Positions 24,201 to 38,023 of a stretch of 64,000 bases of DNA are shown here, piece after piece. This DNA comes from Girardinichthys multiradiatus (lineage: Eukaryota > Chordata > Actinopteri > Cyprinodontiformes > Goodeidae). Where the stretch lies: the NCBI RefSeq assembly GCF_021462225.1, contig NC_061816.1, forward strand, positions 13,541,390 through 13,605,389, written 5' to 3'. A program made the translations under genes and the position numbers. The notes below the pieces were generated by a model. The model saw nothing but the letters and a program-made list of their open reading frames with translations, was not told the origin of the DNA and did not search any database. Positions within the stretch are counted from its first letter, which is position 1. Each line of letters begins with the position of its first letter.

Positions 24201-25109
24201 CAGTGTGCGATTATTCATGCAAAGCAAGATGTTGACCCATTTGTTCCAAAGATTTTCAGAAACCCTGATAATGTTTTGGAATTTGTAATTGATTTTTGCT
24301 CTTTGAGGAGGAAGTCGAGGCTGCATGTTTGACTTGATTTAGAGGATTAAATACCTCAAGATGACAAAAATCCTGTTCTTCCCATTGTCTGTTCTTTGTG
24401 ATTAAGCAATTAGTACAACTTGGTTCCATCTTCTCCTGCAAATTTATTCACAGAACATTCCTCCAAATTCATCTCTGTTGAGATCGTCAGCATTCTGTTA
24501 AAGGCTAATTTCTCTGTTATTACCTTACAAAGTACAGCACTGGTCCTCCTACCTTTCCCCCTCTGAAGTCAGCTAAACTCAGAATCCCTAATTGGTTCCC
24601 TTGCCTGGTTTCACCTCAAACGGCTTAGCATCATTACTGCTAAGAAGAGGAGAAAGAAGGAAGCAGGAGCAAGATTCCTTACAATTACTTGTCCCCTGGT
24701 TAGTAGAGCCCACAAGAAAAACTGAGGGGGAAATTCACATATAGGAGAACATCAATAAGACCCTATGTTCTTTTTTGTCATGCAAATGTTCCAGTGTCAC
24801 TTCTGTGGCTGAGAAGGGAAAGCCTTGCACAGACAGGTATAGCTGAAGTGGAAAAGAAAAAATGCATGTTATTTTTTTGTGTTCAAATAAAGATTTCCTT
24901 TCATGCACCAACAACAGGAATGCTAGTGAGACAAACTGAAACACAGTGCAAGCCCTGTTTAGAATTGTCTACCTGCTTACCAAATGTGGTATTTATAGTA
25001 CTCGTACACCTTGAACTCTTCACATTTTGTCAACTTGGATCAGTTTCATTGGAACTAAATGTTATAGACCTGGTAAACAGAGTCTGACTCTGTGAATCTT
25101 TAAGCAGGG

Positions 25110-26590
<1,481 letters not shown>

Positions 26591-26597
26591 TCTATAG

Positions 26598-26992
26598 CAG
26601 TGGCGGATGCTGGTCTTTCAAGGAGGGGAAGCTCAATTTCAGGATCTGCTCATCTCGCTGTCAATCAAAAAGGGATTCAGCCTCAGACAGATCATCCAAT
26701 CATCATGCAGAAGCTGAGCATCCGGGCCAGCTGAGGCCAGCCCACGGCCCCATAGACCCCCAGAGACGCTGAGCGTCCGGTGGGCGGGACAAAGCCCAGC
26801 ATTTTTGCTTTGCTATTGAACTCACTGTTTAAAGCACCGTGAAGCTGCGGGAATGAGAGGAAAGCCGCTTCGTTACCAGTGATAAGAAGCTGATTCTGAA
26901 CAAATGTTGAGCGCGTTGTAGCGCATATTTAGTCAATTAACATGTACACACAACAGTACATATTTGATCACTTATGTTTTGACATTTTAGGG

Positions 26993-26994
<2 letters not shown>
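26598..26994 (+). mobile_element. Possible hAT-like element terminus
   Basis: Begins CAGTGGCGGATGCTGG, a terminal motif typical of hAT elements in fish, directly after the Tc1 relic. The segment to about 26930 is clearly GC-richer than the flanks. No matching right terminus or 8-bp duplication of the preceding GTCTATAG was found, and no transposase is present. A truncated or non-autonomous copy is the likeliest reading. Confidence 0.45.

Positions 26995-27042
<48 letters not shown>
26995..27042. repeat. (AT)n microsatellite
   Basis: An uninterrupted AT dinucleotide run of about 48 bp, followed by TTTAAAATAAT. It is self-complementary and likely polymorphic in length. Confidence 0.95.
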
Positions 27043-27045
<3 letters not shown>

Positions 27046-28815
27046 AAATAATCATACATGTTTGAAGTTGTGGGTTGTAACATCAACAAATTTGAAAACA
27101 TTAAGAAGAATGAGTACTTTTATAAAACACTGTACCTAAAAATGCTATAATATGTTAAAATCACTGATGAATTATTTCTCGTTTTGGTGAGGTTTCCAAA
27201 TGAGTATTTGCCTGAGTAAGCATTAAAACTCATAGTCCTTTAGCTGGCATGACCATTCTTCAAGTATGTTCTATGCTTTATTTTACCTGACAGACCATTA
27301 GCTGCTCCTATTGTCTACCTGTGATGCATGTGGCCATTTAGATTAGTTTAATTTCCATAAACGGTGCACTAGGAATCAGGAATTTATAAAAATGACTGCT
27401 TGGATGAAACGCTTCAAAGATGTTTTTATGTCTGAAGCTATGCCAACTATTTGCTTACGTGTGGAAGCTGAAGTGAAATTTAGCTGGCCTGCAACATTGT
27501 CCCCAAGTTAAAGAATATACAATTGGTTGCAAACCAGATCGAAACTCAGTTCTACTCGATTCACACTGAAAACTCATTGAGATAAGTAAGACTTTTTTTC
27601 CTGACTGATTCATAATGGCTACGCTCTAAAGCTCCTAAAAAAAACAAAACACATCTTTGCTCAATCTCCTTTCTATCTGAATGGACGCACTGACAGAGAA
27701 AGCTTTACACGAGAAACAGACTGCTGAATGACAGGTGGATGGTAAGCTACAGAGATAGGACACGGTGCTATCCATATTAAACTTGTATAAAGCCCAAACA
27801 TTATGATGAAGCTTAAACTCAAGATTTGAGGTCAGAGTATTTCTTTGTTAGCTGTTAAATATGACTATCTGGTGACCTCAGGTTTAAAGGAAACCGTTAA
27901 AATCTCGGATTCAATATCAGTTTTCTACCGAGTTAATTGTTCTGGCCTAGCATCTTCAAGGCTTCCAAATAACATCCTATGGGTGAAGAGGGCTCCTATC
28001 AACAAGAACAAGAGTGCTTTCAGAAAAGGCAACATTGTGGAGGTGCAGAAAATAAAGAATTGGAGACAAAAGAACAGTTGCATAATGTAACAGGAGTAGA
28101 CACTCCTCCAGACAAACGAGAGTCTGAAATGTCATGGGGACTACACTGTTTCTTGCCAGCAGAGAGGGTTCAAGGCAAACAAGAAGTAAAGTCAATTACA
28201 TCCAGGATTTTATTTATACAATTTAAAGCTGTGCCCTAATCCTAACCCATCATGGACACCACATTTAGAGTGCCTGTAGCACCGAGCATCTTATATTGGG
28301 ATTTCTCATCCCACACGACAGTCATAGTTATTTAGAATTTGATATTTGCAGACACAGTAATAATTTAATTTTGTAGTCTCCTGTGGTGTCTAGAGACTCT
28401 GAAATCTGTATTTTTAGACAACAGATATACTGTCCCAAATGGATGGCAGCCTCAGCATACTGCTCATACATGTTCGTAAAGTATCTATAATTGTTCTGAA
28501 AACTTGTTATCTAACACACGTGCAGCTTTATCATTTGTTTCTGGGAGATATACAGCTATGGCCTGCTGATAATGTATTATGCAGGACAGCTTGCTGAAGT
28601 GTTAGACAAATGCTAGCATGTTTATTAGTTCTGATATGACTTGTTAGTAATTTGTCTCATTACAATATAATAAAGTGTTAAGCAAAGTATCGTTCAGAGG
28701 TGTTGATGGTGCAGCGGGACAGACAATGAGTGAGTTGCTCATTCACCTCAGACTTTAAGCCATATTTATTGGAAACTGAACAGAGATATACATGTTCTCC
28801 CTCGCTCACATAGTG
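27043..28815. other. Non-coding stretch, no gene recognised
   Basis: AT-rich sequence with overlapping short frames on both strands around 27845-28239 and no recognisable domain. Just before the LINE (28680-28815) the composition becomes more balanced; whether that part belongs to the LINE's 5' side cannot be decided. Confidence 0.5.
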
Positions 28816-31175
28816 CAATGTTGTGAGGATGACAAGGAAGTGGAGCAGTGAGGCTGTGGAGAATCTCCAGGCGTGTTTAGGCTGTACAGACTGGGATGTG
28901 TTCAGGACTACTACCAACAGTCTGGACGAGTACACAGAGGCTGTGACTTCCTACATCAGCTTCTGTGAGGACAGCTGTGTACCATCATGCACCAGGATGA
29001 GTTACAACAATGGTAAACCCTGGTTCACAGCCAAACTCAGAAGGTTAAGACTGGATAAGGAAGAGGCCTTCAGGAGTGGGGACAAAGACATATACAGAGA
29101 GGCAAAGTACAAGTTTGGCAAGGCAGTGAAAGAGGCCAAACGACTGTACTCTGAGAAGCTCCAAAACCAGTTCTCAGCCAACGACTCTGCGTCTGTCTGG
29201 AAAGGGCTCAAGCAAATCACCAACTACAAGCCGAAAGCCCCCCACTCCATCAACGACCGACGCCTCGCCAACGACCTGAACGAGTTCTACTGCCGCTTTG
29301 AAAGACAAAGGGACAGTCATGCAACCATCCCCCACGACACCCCCCAACAGCTGCAGCCACAATCCACCTCCCCAACCTCAAGAGGGGCCTTGGCACCTCC
29401 AACCCCCACCCTGAAGTTCCCCCCCACCAGCCCCCTACCCACGCCGGGAACGGCTCTTTCCATCCAGGAGAGGGACGTCAACAAACTCTTCAGGAGACAG
29501 AACCCCCGGAAAGCTGCTGGACCGGATTCTATCTCACCAGCCAGCCTGAAGCACTGCGCTGATCAGCTGTCTCCAGTCTTCACAGACATTTTTAACACCT
29601 CACTGGAGACATGTCATGTGCCAGCCTGCTTCGAGTCCTCCACCATCGTCCCTGTTCCCAAGAAGCCAAGGACCACAGGGCTTAAAGACTTCAGACCCGT
29701 CGCCCTGACCTCTGTGGTGATGAAGTCCTTTGAGCGCCTTGTGCTCTCACACCTAAAAGACATCACCGACCCCCTGCAGTTTGCCTACAGAGCCAACAGG
29801 TCTGTAGACGATGCAGTCAACCTAGCCCTTCACTTCATCCTCCGGCACCTGGACTCCACAGGAACCTACGCCAGGATCCTGTTTGTGGATTTCAGCTCTG
29901 CCTTCAACACCATCGTCCCAGCTCTGCTACAGGAGAAGCTCTCCCAGCTGAGTGTGCCCGACTCCACCTGCAGGTGGATCACTGACTTCCTGTCTGACAG
30001 AAAGCAGCGCGTGAGGCTGGGGAAGCACGTCTCTGACTCCCTGACCATCAGCACCGGTTCCCCCCAAGGCTGTGTTCTCTCTCCTCTGCTCTTCTCCCTG
30101 TACACCAACAGCTGCACCTCCAGTCACCAGTCTGTCAAGCTTCTGAAGTTTGCGGACGACGCCACCCTGATCGGACTCATCTCTGATGGTGACGAGTCCG
30201 CGTACAGATGGGAGGTGGACCATCTGTTGGACTGGTGCAGCCAGAACAACCTTGAGCTCAACGCTCTAAAGACAGTGGAGATGGTTGTGGACTTCAGGCA
30301 GAACCCAGCCCCACCTGCCCCCATCACCCTCTGTGACTCCACAATTGACATTGTGGAATCTTTCCGCTTCCTGGGAACCATCATCTCCCAGGATCTCAAG
30401 TGGGAGCCAAACATCAGCTCCCTCATCAAGAAAGCCCAGCAGACGATGTTTTTCCTGTGGCAGCTGAAGAAATTCAACCTGCCAAAGACTATGATGGTGC
30501 ACTTCTACACAGCCATCATTGAGTCCATCCTCACCTCCTCCATCACCATCTGGTACGCCGCTGCTACAGCCAAGGATAAGGGCAGGCTGCAGCGTGTCAT
30601 TCGGTCTGCTGAGAAGGTGATTGGCTGCAGTCTACTGTCGCTCCAGGAACTGTACACCTCCAGGACCCTGAAGCGGGCAGGGAAGATTCTGGCTGATCCC
30701 TCCCACCCTGGTCACAGACTCTTTGAGACTCCCCTCTGGCAGGAGGCTGCAATCCATCCGGACCAAAACCTCACGCCACAAGAACAGTTTTTTCCCATCT
30801 GCCACCAGCCTGGTTAACAAAGCCCGGAAACCACCTTGACATTCTCCCTTTCCCCAACACCCCCCCCTTTTTTGCTGACAGGACACTTGTAACTTGTAAC
30901 TCTATGCGTTACATTAACGCTCAGCATGGACTCCTGCTTTACTTGCACTGCTTTACTTGCACAATGATCACCTGCACTGTTGTATTGCTCTTGCATCCTA
31001 TACTGCTCTACATTTACTCTCACTCACTTAAAACTGTGCACATATATTTATATTATATTGTAGATATGTTTATACTGTTTAATTTGTACTGTATTGCACC
31101 GACTACGCCAAAACAAATTCCTTGTATGTCCAAAAACGTACTTGGCAATAAAGCTTTTCTAATTCTGATTCTGAT
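28816..31175 (+). mobile_element. L2-like LINE copy A, 5'-truncated
   Basis: Non-LTR retrotransposon of the L2/CR1-like group. The ORF2 part starts after the endonuclease domain, so the 5' third is missing. The 3' UTR (30818-31152) ends with an AATAAA at 31147-31152 and a short CTGATT-type tandem tail (to about 31175), the tail type typical of this group in fish. The 3' UTR is nearly the same as that of copy B (55365-55928). No clear target-site duplication was found. Confidence 0.9.
28823..30817 (+). pseudogene. LINE ORF2 reverse transcriptase, 664-aa open frame, endonuclease missing
   Basis: Reverse transcriptase of an L2-like LINE, which copies the element RNA into DNA at the target site. 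Residues 1-215 are the linker after the lost endonuclease. The RT core follows: VPVPKK and DFRPVALTS near 280-300, motif A with D356 (VDFSSAFNT), motif [13 protein letters not shown] near 412, and motif C FADD with D445/D446. All three catalytic Asp residues are present. The C-terminal thumb and LQRVIRSAEKVIG region follow. Two lesions are visible. A 12-bp in-frame loss before [10 protein letters not shown] (29767-29780) arose between GACCCCCTGC direct repeats that are still both present in copy C. A 2-bp loss near 30729-30731 shifts the last 30 residues out of the family frame. Start choice is arbitrary because the true 5' end is gone. Confidence 0.88.
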
Positions 31176-31893
31176 GTTCAGAAGAAAAAAAGAATAATTT
31201 AGGCCATGATGTAATGACGTCATACCTGTGCAACCAGAAGCAGCATACACAACACAACAGCAGTTGGCAGTATTGTAACACATTAGAGGGTTAGTGGTAA
31301 GAGAGTCAAATACAGCAAAGGTTAACTTAAAGTTCTAGTTTACTGTGTGCAGACAAAGCTTGCAAAAAAGCTGCTGTTGTATAAAATTAGGTCTTTATTT
31401 TGAATTTTACTGTTTTGGTTACTTTCTACAACTATTTTAGCTGATGGCACAGAGCAGGTTAGATGACAATGTGAGATCAGAAGTTGCATGAGCCACTACA
31501 GTCTCTCTTCCATTGTTAGCATCAATGGAAATTAAAACAAATTAAGGAAAAGCTAACTTTTTTTATAACGACAAAATAATATTCACATTAAAAAAGGTTG
31601 GGTTGAAAGAAAAAATTGCAAACAGGAGTAATTGGCAAACATTTAAAGTTGAATTGGGGAATCTGATACTGAGGACCAAAAACTGCCATAAGGACCCCTT
31701 TCATCTGGTCATTGTTACTCTTCATCTATTTTACACAATGGACTTGAACTACTGCATCTATATTCTTAAATGATTGCTGGTGACTTTTTTTGTAATTAGT
31801 TGTCACAGACAGTTACACAGATAAGTGTGGGGTTGTGGAGGACAATTTTGGTAGTGTAAGCATTTGTTGAATGGTAAAAGCTAAGGAGAGAAG
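31176..31893. other. Non-coding stretch, no gene recognised
   Basis: AT-rich flank of the LINE with no recognisable feature. Confidence 0.55.
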
Positions 31894-32112
31894 GGGTGAC
31901 TCCGGTCCTCAACAGCTAGTGGTATGAAGGTGTCAGATCTGATCCTCCTCTAAAACAGCCATATTAACAGCTGAAGTATCCCCTCCGTATGTCATGAAGT
32001 TCTGCAAAGCCCTCGCATTGAGCTGTTCATTTGATTCAGGTGTGTTATACCAGGGGAACATCTAACTCATGCAGGACACTGGCTTTTGAGGACTGCAGTT
32101 GGTAATCCCTGA
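31894..32112. repeat. MITE-like repeat with imperfect inverted ends
   Basis: About 220 bp. The left end reads GGGGTGACTCCGGTCCTC and the right end, in reverse complement, AGGGATTACCAACTGCAGTC, with a related core (GTCCTC / GAGGAC) and a middle GATTCAGGTGTGTTATACC near 32034-32052. This arrangement matches a widespread teleost non-autonomous DNA repeat whose ends read 'not too far from CCAACTCCAGTCCTC'. No coding capacity. Boundaries are within a few bases. Confidence 0.55.
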
Positions 32113-35100
32113 AATAGTCAGAGAATCGAAGAGGACATCAATGAAACCTAATCCGTCCAGATTATGGACACATTTATCAGTAAGTCTGGAGGGGCGATTA
32201 TCCACCCCATCTTTTTGGAGGGCAACTAAAGTCAAAGAGGGTGCACACGTTTTTACTAAAGAGGTTTCCAAAATTAAGTTGGCCAATAGAAATTCACATA
32301 GTTGCCACACAAGCTTTCAAACCATTTGGAAAAGCCCAAATAATTATGTCATGGTTTTGTAGACTTCTGATAGGGTAATTTACATCGTGTGACATTTAAA
32401 AGGAGGGAAAACTGGGAAGTTGAGTCTAATTTAATATCAGACAATGAGGTAACATGTTTCTATTTATGTAGCATTGGCAAACATGTGTATAAAGCGCTAA
32501 AATTACACACGGTCACCTTTCTCAAAAGGGATGATGGCCGATGGAATTACAGGAAATTAAAAACAACTCTCTACAAACAGACTAATGGGCCCCTGATTAA
32601 AACAGCAATTCCTGCGGACACAATCAGCCCCTTCAATGAGACTGACAGATGCAGTGTACTGAATCAAACATCATGTGCAAACTGGAGAACAGAGTTGAAT
32701 GAGTGCCAAACAGGAGTGACAGCTAATGCCCAAAGTAGATAAAACAAACTAAAACAAAGTCTGGAGGCTTTGTTTGTAGTATTTACAAACCCTGATTTGC
32801 AATATGCTTCAAGACTTAATTAAGTCGTCTATAACTTATGTTGACATGTACTTATCAAAGTTACAAGGAATGTCACACAAGTACATTTCACATTGACCAA
32901 AAAATCTTTTTGAGCAAAACTATTTTCAAGGTCGTAAAAACATTTGTATTTTCATGTTTCAGGGACCCTTCCTGTGTGGAATAAGATGCAATTTTGGCCA
33001 GAACTAAAAGGTGTGAAGAAAAACAGTAAAAACAAAAAGTGAACAAATCATTGTGCTTTAATCTTGAAACATGATAATAGAAGTATTACCAGGAACCAAC
33101 ACTGACAGTGAATAATGTGGGCAACAAAGTTGTGTGTTTTAGCTTGAGGCCGTCATCAGGACACAAACAATGGGTTACTGATTCACATATTCAGGCCAGG
33201 AACAAAACTGACCGATCAAGTGTGAAGAAGTAATTGACTTAAAAGTGGAATGCTTGTAGTAGTCAAAGTTTAAAAAACACGGGAGAAAAAAACTAGAAAT
33301 ACTAGATAAAAAAAGAATCAGATTTAGAATAGTTTAGCTGCCCAAAAAACACTGATAAAACGTAACACTTCTAGATAAAAAAAAATACAAATTCCCTATA
33401 AAGATAAAAAATAAGGGGATTTATACCATGCCTCTAGTAACAAATAATTTAGTAAACAGTTTAAAAGCAATTCCTTTTTTAAACATTTTGGACATTCTGT
33501 TTCTAATGTATCGAGTCCAAAGCTTACTTTTTGCAACAAGAGTCAATGAGGAGACACCATTCTAAGGTCTTTAACTTTTAATGAACTTTCAAGGAACAGA
33601 AGTATTAAAATGTCTTGTCACGGGAGATCCCTCATCCTTATTTTGAAAGTACCTTTGCCTGTTAATCAATTCTAATTTTATATTCAATTTTTGCCTCAAT
33701 TACCATCAATCCACAAAACAAGTAACCAGATTTAGGTAGGTTTGCAGTTCATTCTTTGCAGACGGAGTGTATTTGCAGGGCGTATACTTGAACTCTGTTT
33801 GAACTGTTTTTCCTGGCTCAGTAAGGACCTTAAGAAAAGACAGCAGAAATAAATCTTGGGAACAAAGGCCATGGCTTCCAGTGTGTTTCTGGGTAATGAA
33901 GGTTTGTGGTAATGATGGAAGCAGGGAAGAAATGATGATATGCCACTGATTCAATATAAATTAACAAAAAATGTGAGTATATATGTAGTAGTGATTAAGA
34001 CCTTGAGAATTTTAGATAAACATTTGAGAATAAACCATGATAGTGTCCAGAGTATGTATGTACTAAGAGCAGGAACACAGCCATTAAATCACTACCAGTC
34101 TCTTTTGGCCTCAAAAGATAAGCAACACTTGTTCCTAATCAATACCTAATTTCAATTTAGCTTTTTCACAAATGTATCTATATGAAATAATCAATTACTT
34201 TACAGAAGTATTTATAATGAGCAAAATATTCACTCTCAGAGCTCTGGAAATTTGAGGATGGGTGGAAGATTGATTAGCTTTGATTTCTGCTTTGGAAAAA
34301 AAATGGGGACCTAGTTTTATCATGTCTGCATTTAAAACACGTTTCAACTTACACAAGTTGGATTGTACAATATTAAGAGCATGTTGTAGGTATCAGAATT
34401 TCTTCAGGATGCAGAACGTGACTGGTAGCATTGGAGACATTTTGGCTTGGAGTATTGATTATATAGAAGAAATAGGAGTTGCCTTAAGGTGGATCCCAGG
34501 TACACACCTTTTGGATATCTTAATGAAGCCAGCATTACCTTAAGCTGGCACATGCCTACTGTCTGACAAATAATTTTCAAACTAACGGGCAGTGTGTTCA
34601 GACATTCCTATATTGTCTTTGTCTCAATGCTGCATGAGCCAATGTATCAACTGCCAATAAGTAAAAAAAAGAGCTGCAGGTTCAGCTTATATTCTGATTC
34701 AATCAGAAATACCACTTCTAGGGGTGTAGTAGTTTTCCTATGTCTTTTTCTAAAATCAGATTGAAAGTATGGCAAGGTAAAAGTTTAAAAGTTTTTCTGT
34801 TGATAGCCCATAAAAACCTTACCCAGGGCAGATAGTTCGGAATTAGGCCTAAAGTTACTTAAAACTATTGGACCAAAGGTAGATGTGCACACAAGAAGAT
34901 TTTTTTATATTTGTTTTCAGAAAAAAATATTTTTTAACCGTAATAAAGTTTTTGTTCACGACATGATCTCTACATCTAATATAATTTATACAATATTTGC
35001 TACTTTAGTACTACAGAATCTGCTTTTTCTGTGGGTAAGGAAGATTAGAAGTGTAATAGCTGCTGTAGTGTAAAATATGTGTTAGTGTATTTTCTTTTTT

Positions 35101-35708
35101 TGACTGTTTGTAGAAACAGATATGTTTACCAAGGTCTCAAGAAATGAAACAAAACCCTAATTTTATACTAAGACACACCTAAGATTGGTCAATTGGAAAT
35201 CTAAAAGACCCATAAACACATCAAATCTCTCGGCAGCAACAGAATAGAATTACCAAACCATTCGGAAACCAACATCAAAACAAGTGACTATACTGGTACG
35301 TGCATATGCAAAACCCGTTCTGACTCTGTCAAACAAGGCATACTTCATCAGCCCTTTTCTAACTATGCTGACATGAACTTTGACATGTACTTTACCAGCT
35401 CAGGCCTGGACATTCTCAGAAATAAATCTTTTGGTGATGGTTTTTTTTTGCCATTTTTCTGAGCCATGCAACTGAGAGAAATTAGCTGGAACATCCATTG
35501 ATGTGAAAAATTTCAAATTGTTTGGGAACAGCCTTAGAACCTTCCAAGATTGAGCCGCATTTTGTTATAAAACCAATTTCGTTTTTTTTTTTTTATCGTG
35601 TCCTGTCCTGCAGAGTAGCACTCAAAATTGTTGTCTGAGTGCCAAGAAGAAGCCCAAAAGATTTACTTTCACAAGTGGAGCATTACAGTTAACGCTACAA
35701 AGCTCTGC
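32113..35708. other. Non-coding stretch, no gene recognised
   Basis: AT-rich with several poly(A)/poly(T) runs. The 117-aa plus-strand frame at 32389-32742 and the 87-aa frame at 34280-34543 have no recognisable domain. No repeat family recognised. Confidence 0.5.
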
Positions 35709-36655
35709 TTAAATAAAAAAAAAAAAAAAAAAAAAAAGCAAGAACAAGAGAGGTGAGCCAAAAAGGGAGAGAAGAAGAAAAGAATAGAGGAGAAAAAGAA
35801 GGGTGCAGAGAATACAAGTTCACACCCTAGAAGACTGCTTCTACACCTACACAAATACAAACATAGCAACAGCAATGTAACCGCAAAGTTCACTGTACTA
35901 ATGAATGCAAGAGCACAGGAACCCTGGAAGGACCAATGCCGGGACTACCGCAACCCCCCAGAAAACAGCAGAGGAGAGCCGCAGGGGAACAACACAGCAG
36001 CCACAGTGCAGAAGGCCCGGGGAGCTGCAGCAACAAGCCCACAGGCACCGCCGGCAGCTGTCTATGCTGAAGTAGATCCAGCCCTGGACCCAGAGACCGA
36101 AGAACCCGGGGCATATCGCCCCCTCCAGCTGAGGCCCGAAAGAGCCAGGTGGCATAGGCCCCAGCAAGCAGCCACCGGGAGTGATTTGGCACACACCAAA
36201 GCACCCAGCCACAGACATCGAGAACCAACAATACACCAGCGTACAGAGACACCAGCCACTGACAGGGAGTGTGGCGGGAGGGAAATAGGTCCTACATTTG
36301 ATACAAAAACAGGCACACACAGTCACAATCACACATTCCCACCCTCATGCGTTCACATATAAACACTCACACCCACACACCCAACGTAAAGGCACCCGAC
36401 AATGGACGTCGTACACTCACTCACACTCCCCATACACACTCTATGCTCCCAGGTCCAGGTACCGGTACCCCAGAGGGGCAACAAGCCCCCACACCCAGGA
36501 GGTGGTCCCTTGCTTTCAGGGATGAAGACAGGCAGACCGCCCCAGCACCGCCCAAACCCAAATGACCCTGGTCCAGACTTCAACCCCCCGCCACAAACAA
36601 AAGAGGGGTCCACCTGGTCCAAATGAGCCCGATTTAAAAAAAAAAAAAAAAAAAC
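35709..36655. repeat. GC-rich, strand-asymmetric segment bracketed by poly(A)
   Basis: Opens with an uninterrupted A run (about 35716-35738), then an A/G-rich stretch to about 35810. A long C/A-rich, G-poor part (35900-36620) follows, with many CAC and ACACTC motifs, and it closes with a second A run (about 36637-36654). Base content differs sharply from the AT-rich flanks. A 153-aa plus-strand frame (35901-36362) is low complexity and rich in Pro, Ala and Arg, without a domain; the minus strand is also open over much of it. I think it is a fragment of a retroelement (5' UTR-like or non-coding) or a retroposed transcript, but I cannot name the family. Confidence 0.45.
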
Positions 36656-38023
36656 TATTGCTGATATCCTTCCACACTGACATTTTTTTTAAGTTGACTA
36701 CTGACCAATAAACAACTAAAAGTCATGCTTTAAACTTGCTCATTAGTAGTAACAACACCTGGCTGTTACTCACCACTTATGGCAGGCAAGCAGACTCCAA
36801 GGTGGAGAGAGAATAGTTTTACAAATTCTAGCTAGGAACTATTAAGAAAATCTGATTATGGTGCACAACCACTTCATGAAGTCTGTTAAGGAAACACTCT
36901 GAGCAGGAGACTTATACCAGGACATTTCACCACTGAACACAATAAAAAATCATCCGTGTCTGTGACTAATGTATACCCAAGGCCTTTTTTTGTTTTGTTT
37001 TTTGTTTAATAAATTGACTTAACATACAAAACACTGAGCATACTAAGCTCACACAGTATGCCAATCCAGCCTTTTGTTGGGGGCAATTTCCGCACAGCGA
37101 GATCTGAAACAGCACTTTCAGTGTGTTTTTCATTATTAAAAGGCAGACATAAGATGTCTTGGGGTGCCACAGATAGCCAGGACAAATGCTCACAACTCCA
37201 CTCTGAAAATTACGGGTTATTTGGAGATTTGGTCAGGGATCACTTCCAGGGTGGACTGTCCACTCTGCAGGATGTCACAGTGCATTGTTCGAAGCTGCTG
37301 TCACACAGTGATGGCACACCATTACATTTGTGTTCAAGATCTTGTTAAGTGTAGCAAAAACTTCAATGTACAGTCCAGGAGAGAAAAAATGCGAAGAGAT
37401 TTTATTAAATCGGTTTTGAGCCCTAAGAGGCTTTTTTTCCCCAGTATGATAGAGAAAATAGTGTTTAAACTCTTATGTGGGAGTCAGCATCTCTGCTGCT
37501 TTTAAGTCTTAAACTTTGTAGCAAAATCCTATTTTGAACTGGTTCAATTTGACACAAGTGCATCAATCTGCATTTATCAATTAGATCTGCAAACTTGCGT
37601 ATCACGTCCACCTGTATTGACCTTGTACTTCACCCCTTATCCATTCTGACTTTCATTTGTCATCCAAGACAGGCTTGAAAAAACACCACACACTCTCAAC
37701 TGCCAACTGTTAACCGTTGCTTCTTAATAAAGTGGACAGCATGCATGATTGCCTGCTTGTGAAATTAATTAGCAGAAAAATACCTGTCATGCGTACCATA
37801 ATTACCAGCCGCTTGCTTGAGCAGAGACCTCCTTGGGCACACACCTTTGATTATAAGATGACTAGATGATACCACGGGGAAAGGAAAATAAGTTCAAGAG
37901 ACCTCATCGAAGAAAAATTTAATTTTTTCTGCATAATCCTGTTTTTGACCTCCCTATTTTGACAGTTACCATGCTTTTTAGCTTATATCCAAACAGACCT
38001 CTCTCTAATGGGATCTTATTGTA
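36656..38023. other. Non-coding stretch, no gene recognised
   Basis: AT-rich unique-looking DNA. Frames of 96 and 113 aa (37058-37348, 37164-37505) overlap in different phases and show no known domain. Confidence 0.5.

Larger units (their letters stand above)
20801..25109. other. Non-coding stretch, no gene recognised
   Basis: Largely AT-rich with poly(T), poly(A) and a short (TA) run near 21712. Two compositionally balanced blocks (21300-21560 and 23800-24200) are listed separately. No recognisable coding exon. Confidence 0.5.

Noticed and set aside
28823..30817. 664-aa frame as a host gene
   Set aside because: RT motifs, LINE-type 3' UTR with CTGATT tail and additional copies in the window show it is a retrotransposon.
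35901..36362. 153-aa open frame as a protein-coding gene
   Set aside because: Low-complexity composition follows from the C/A-rich DNA, the opposite strand is open too, and there is no domain or upstream gene structure.
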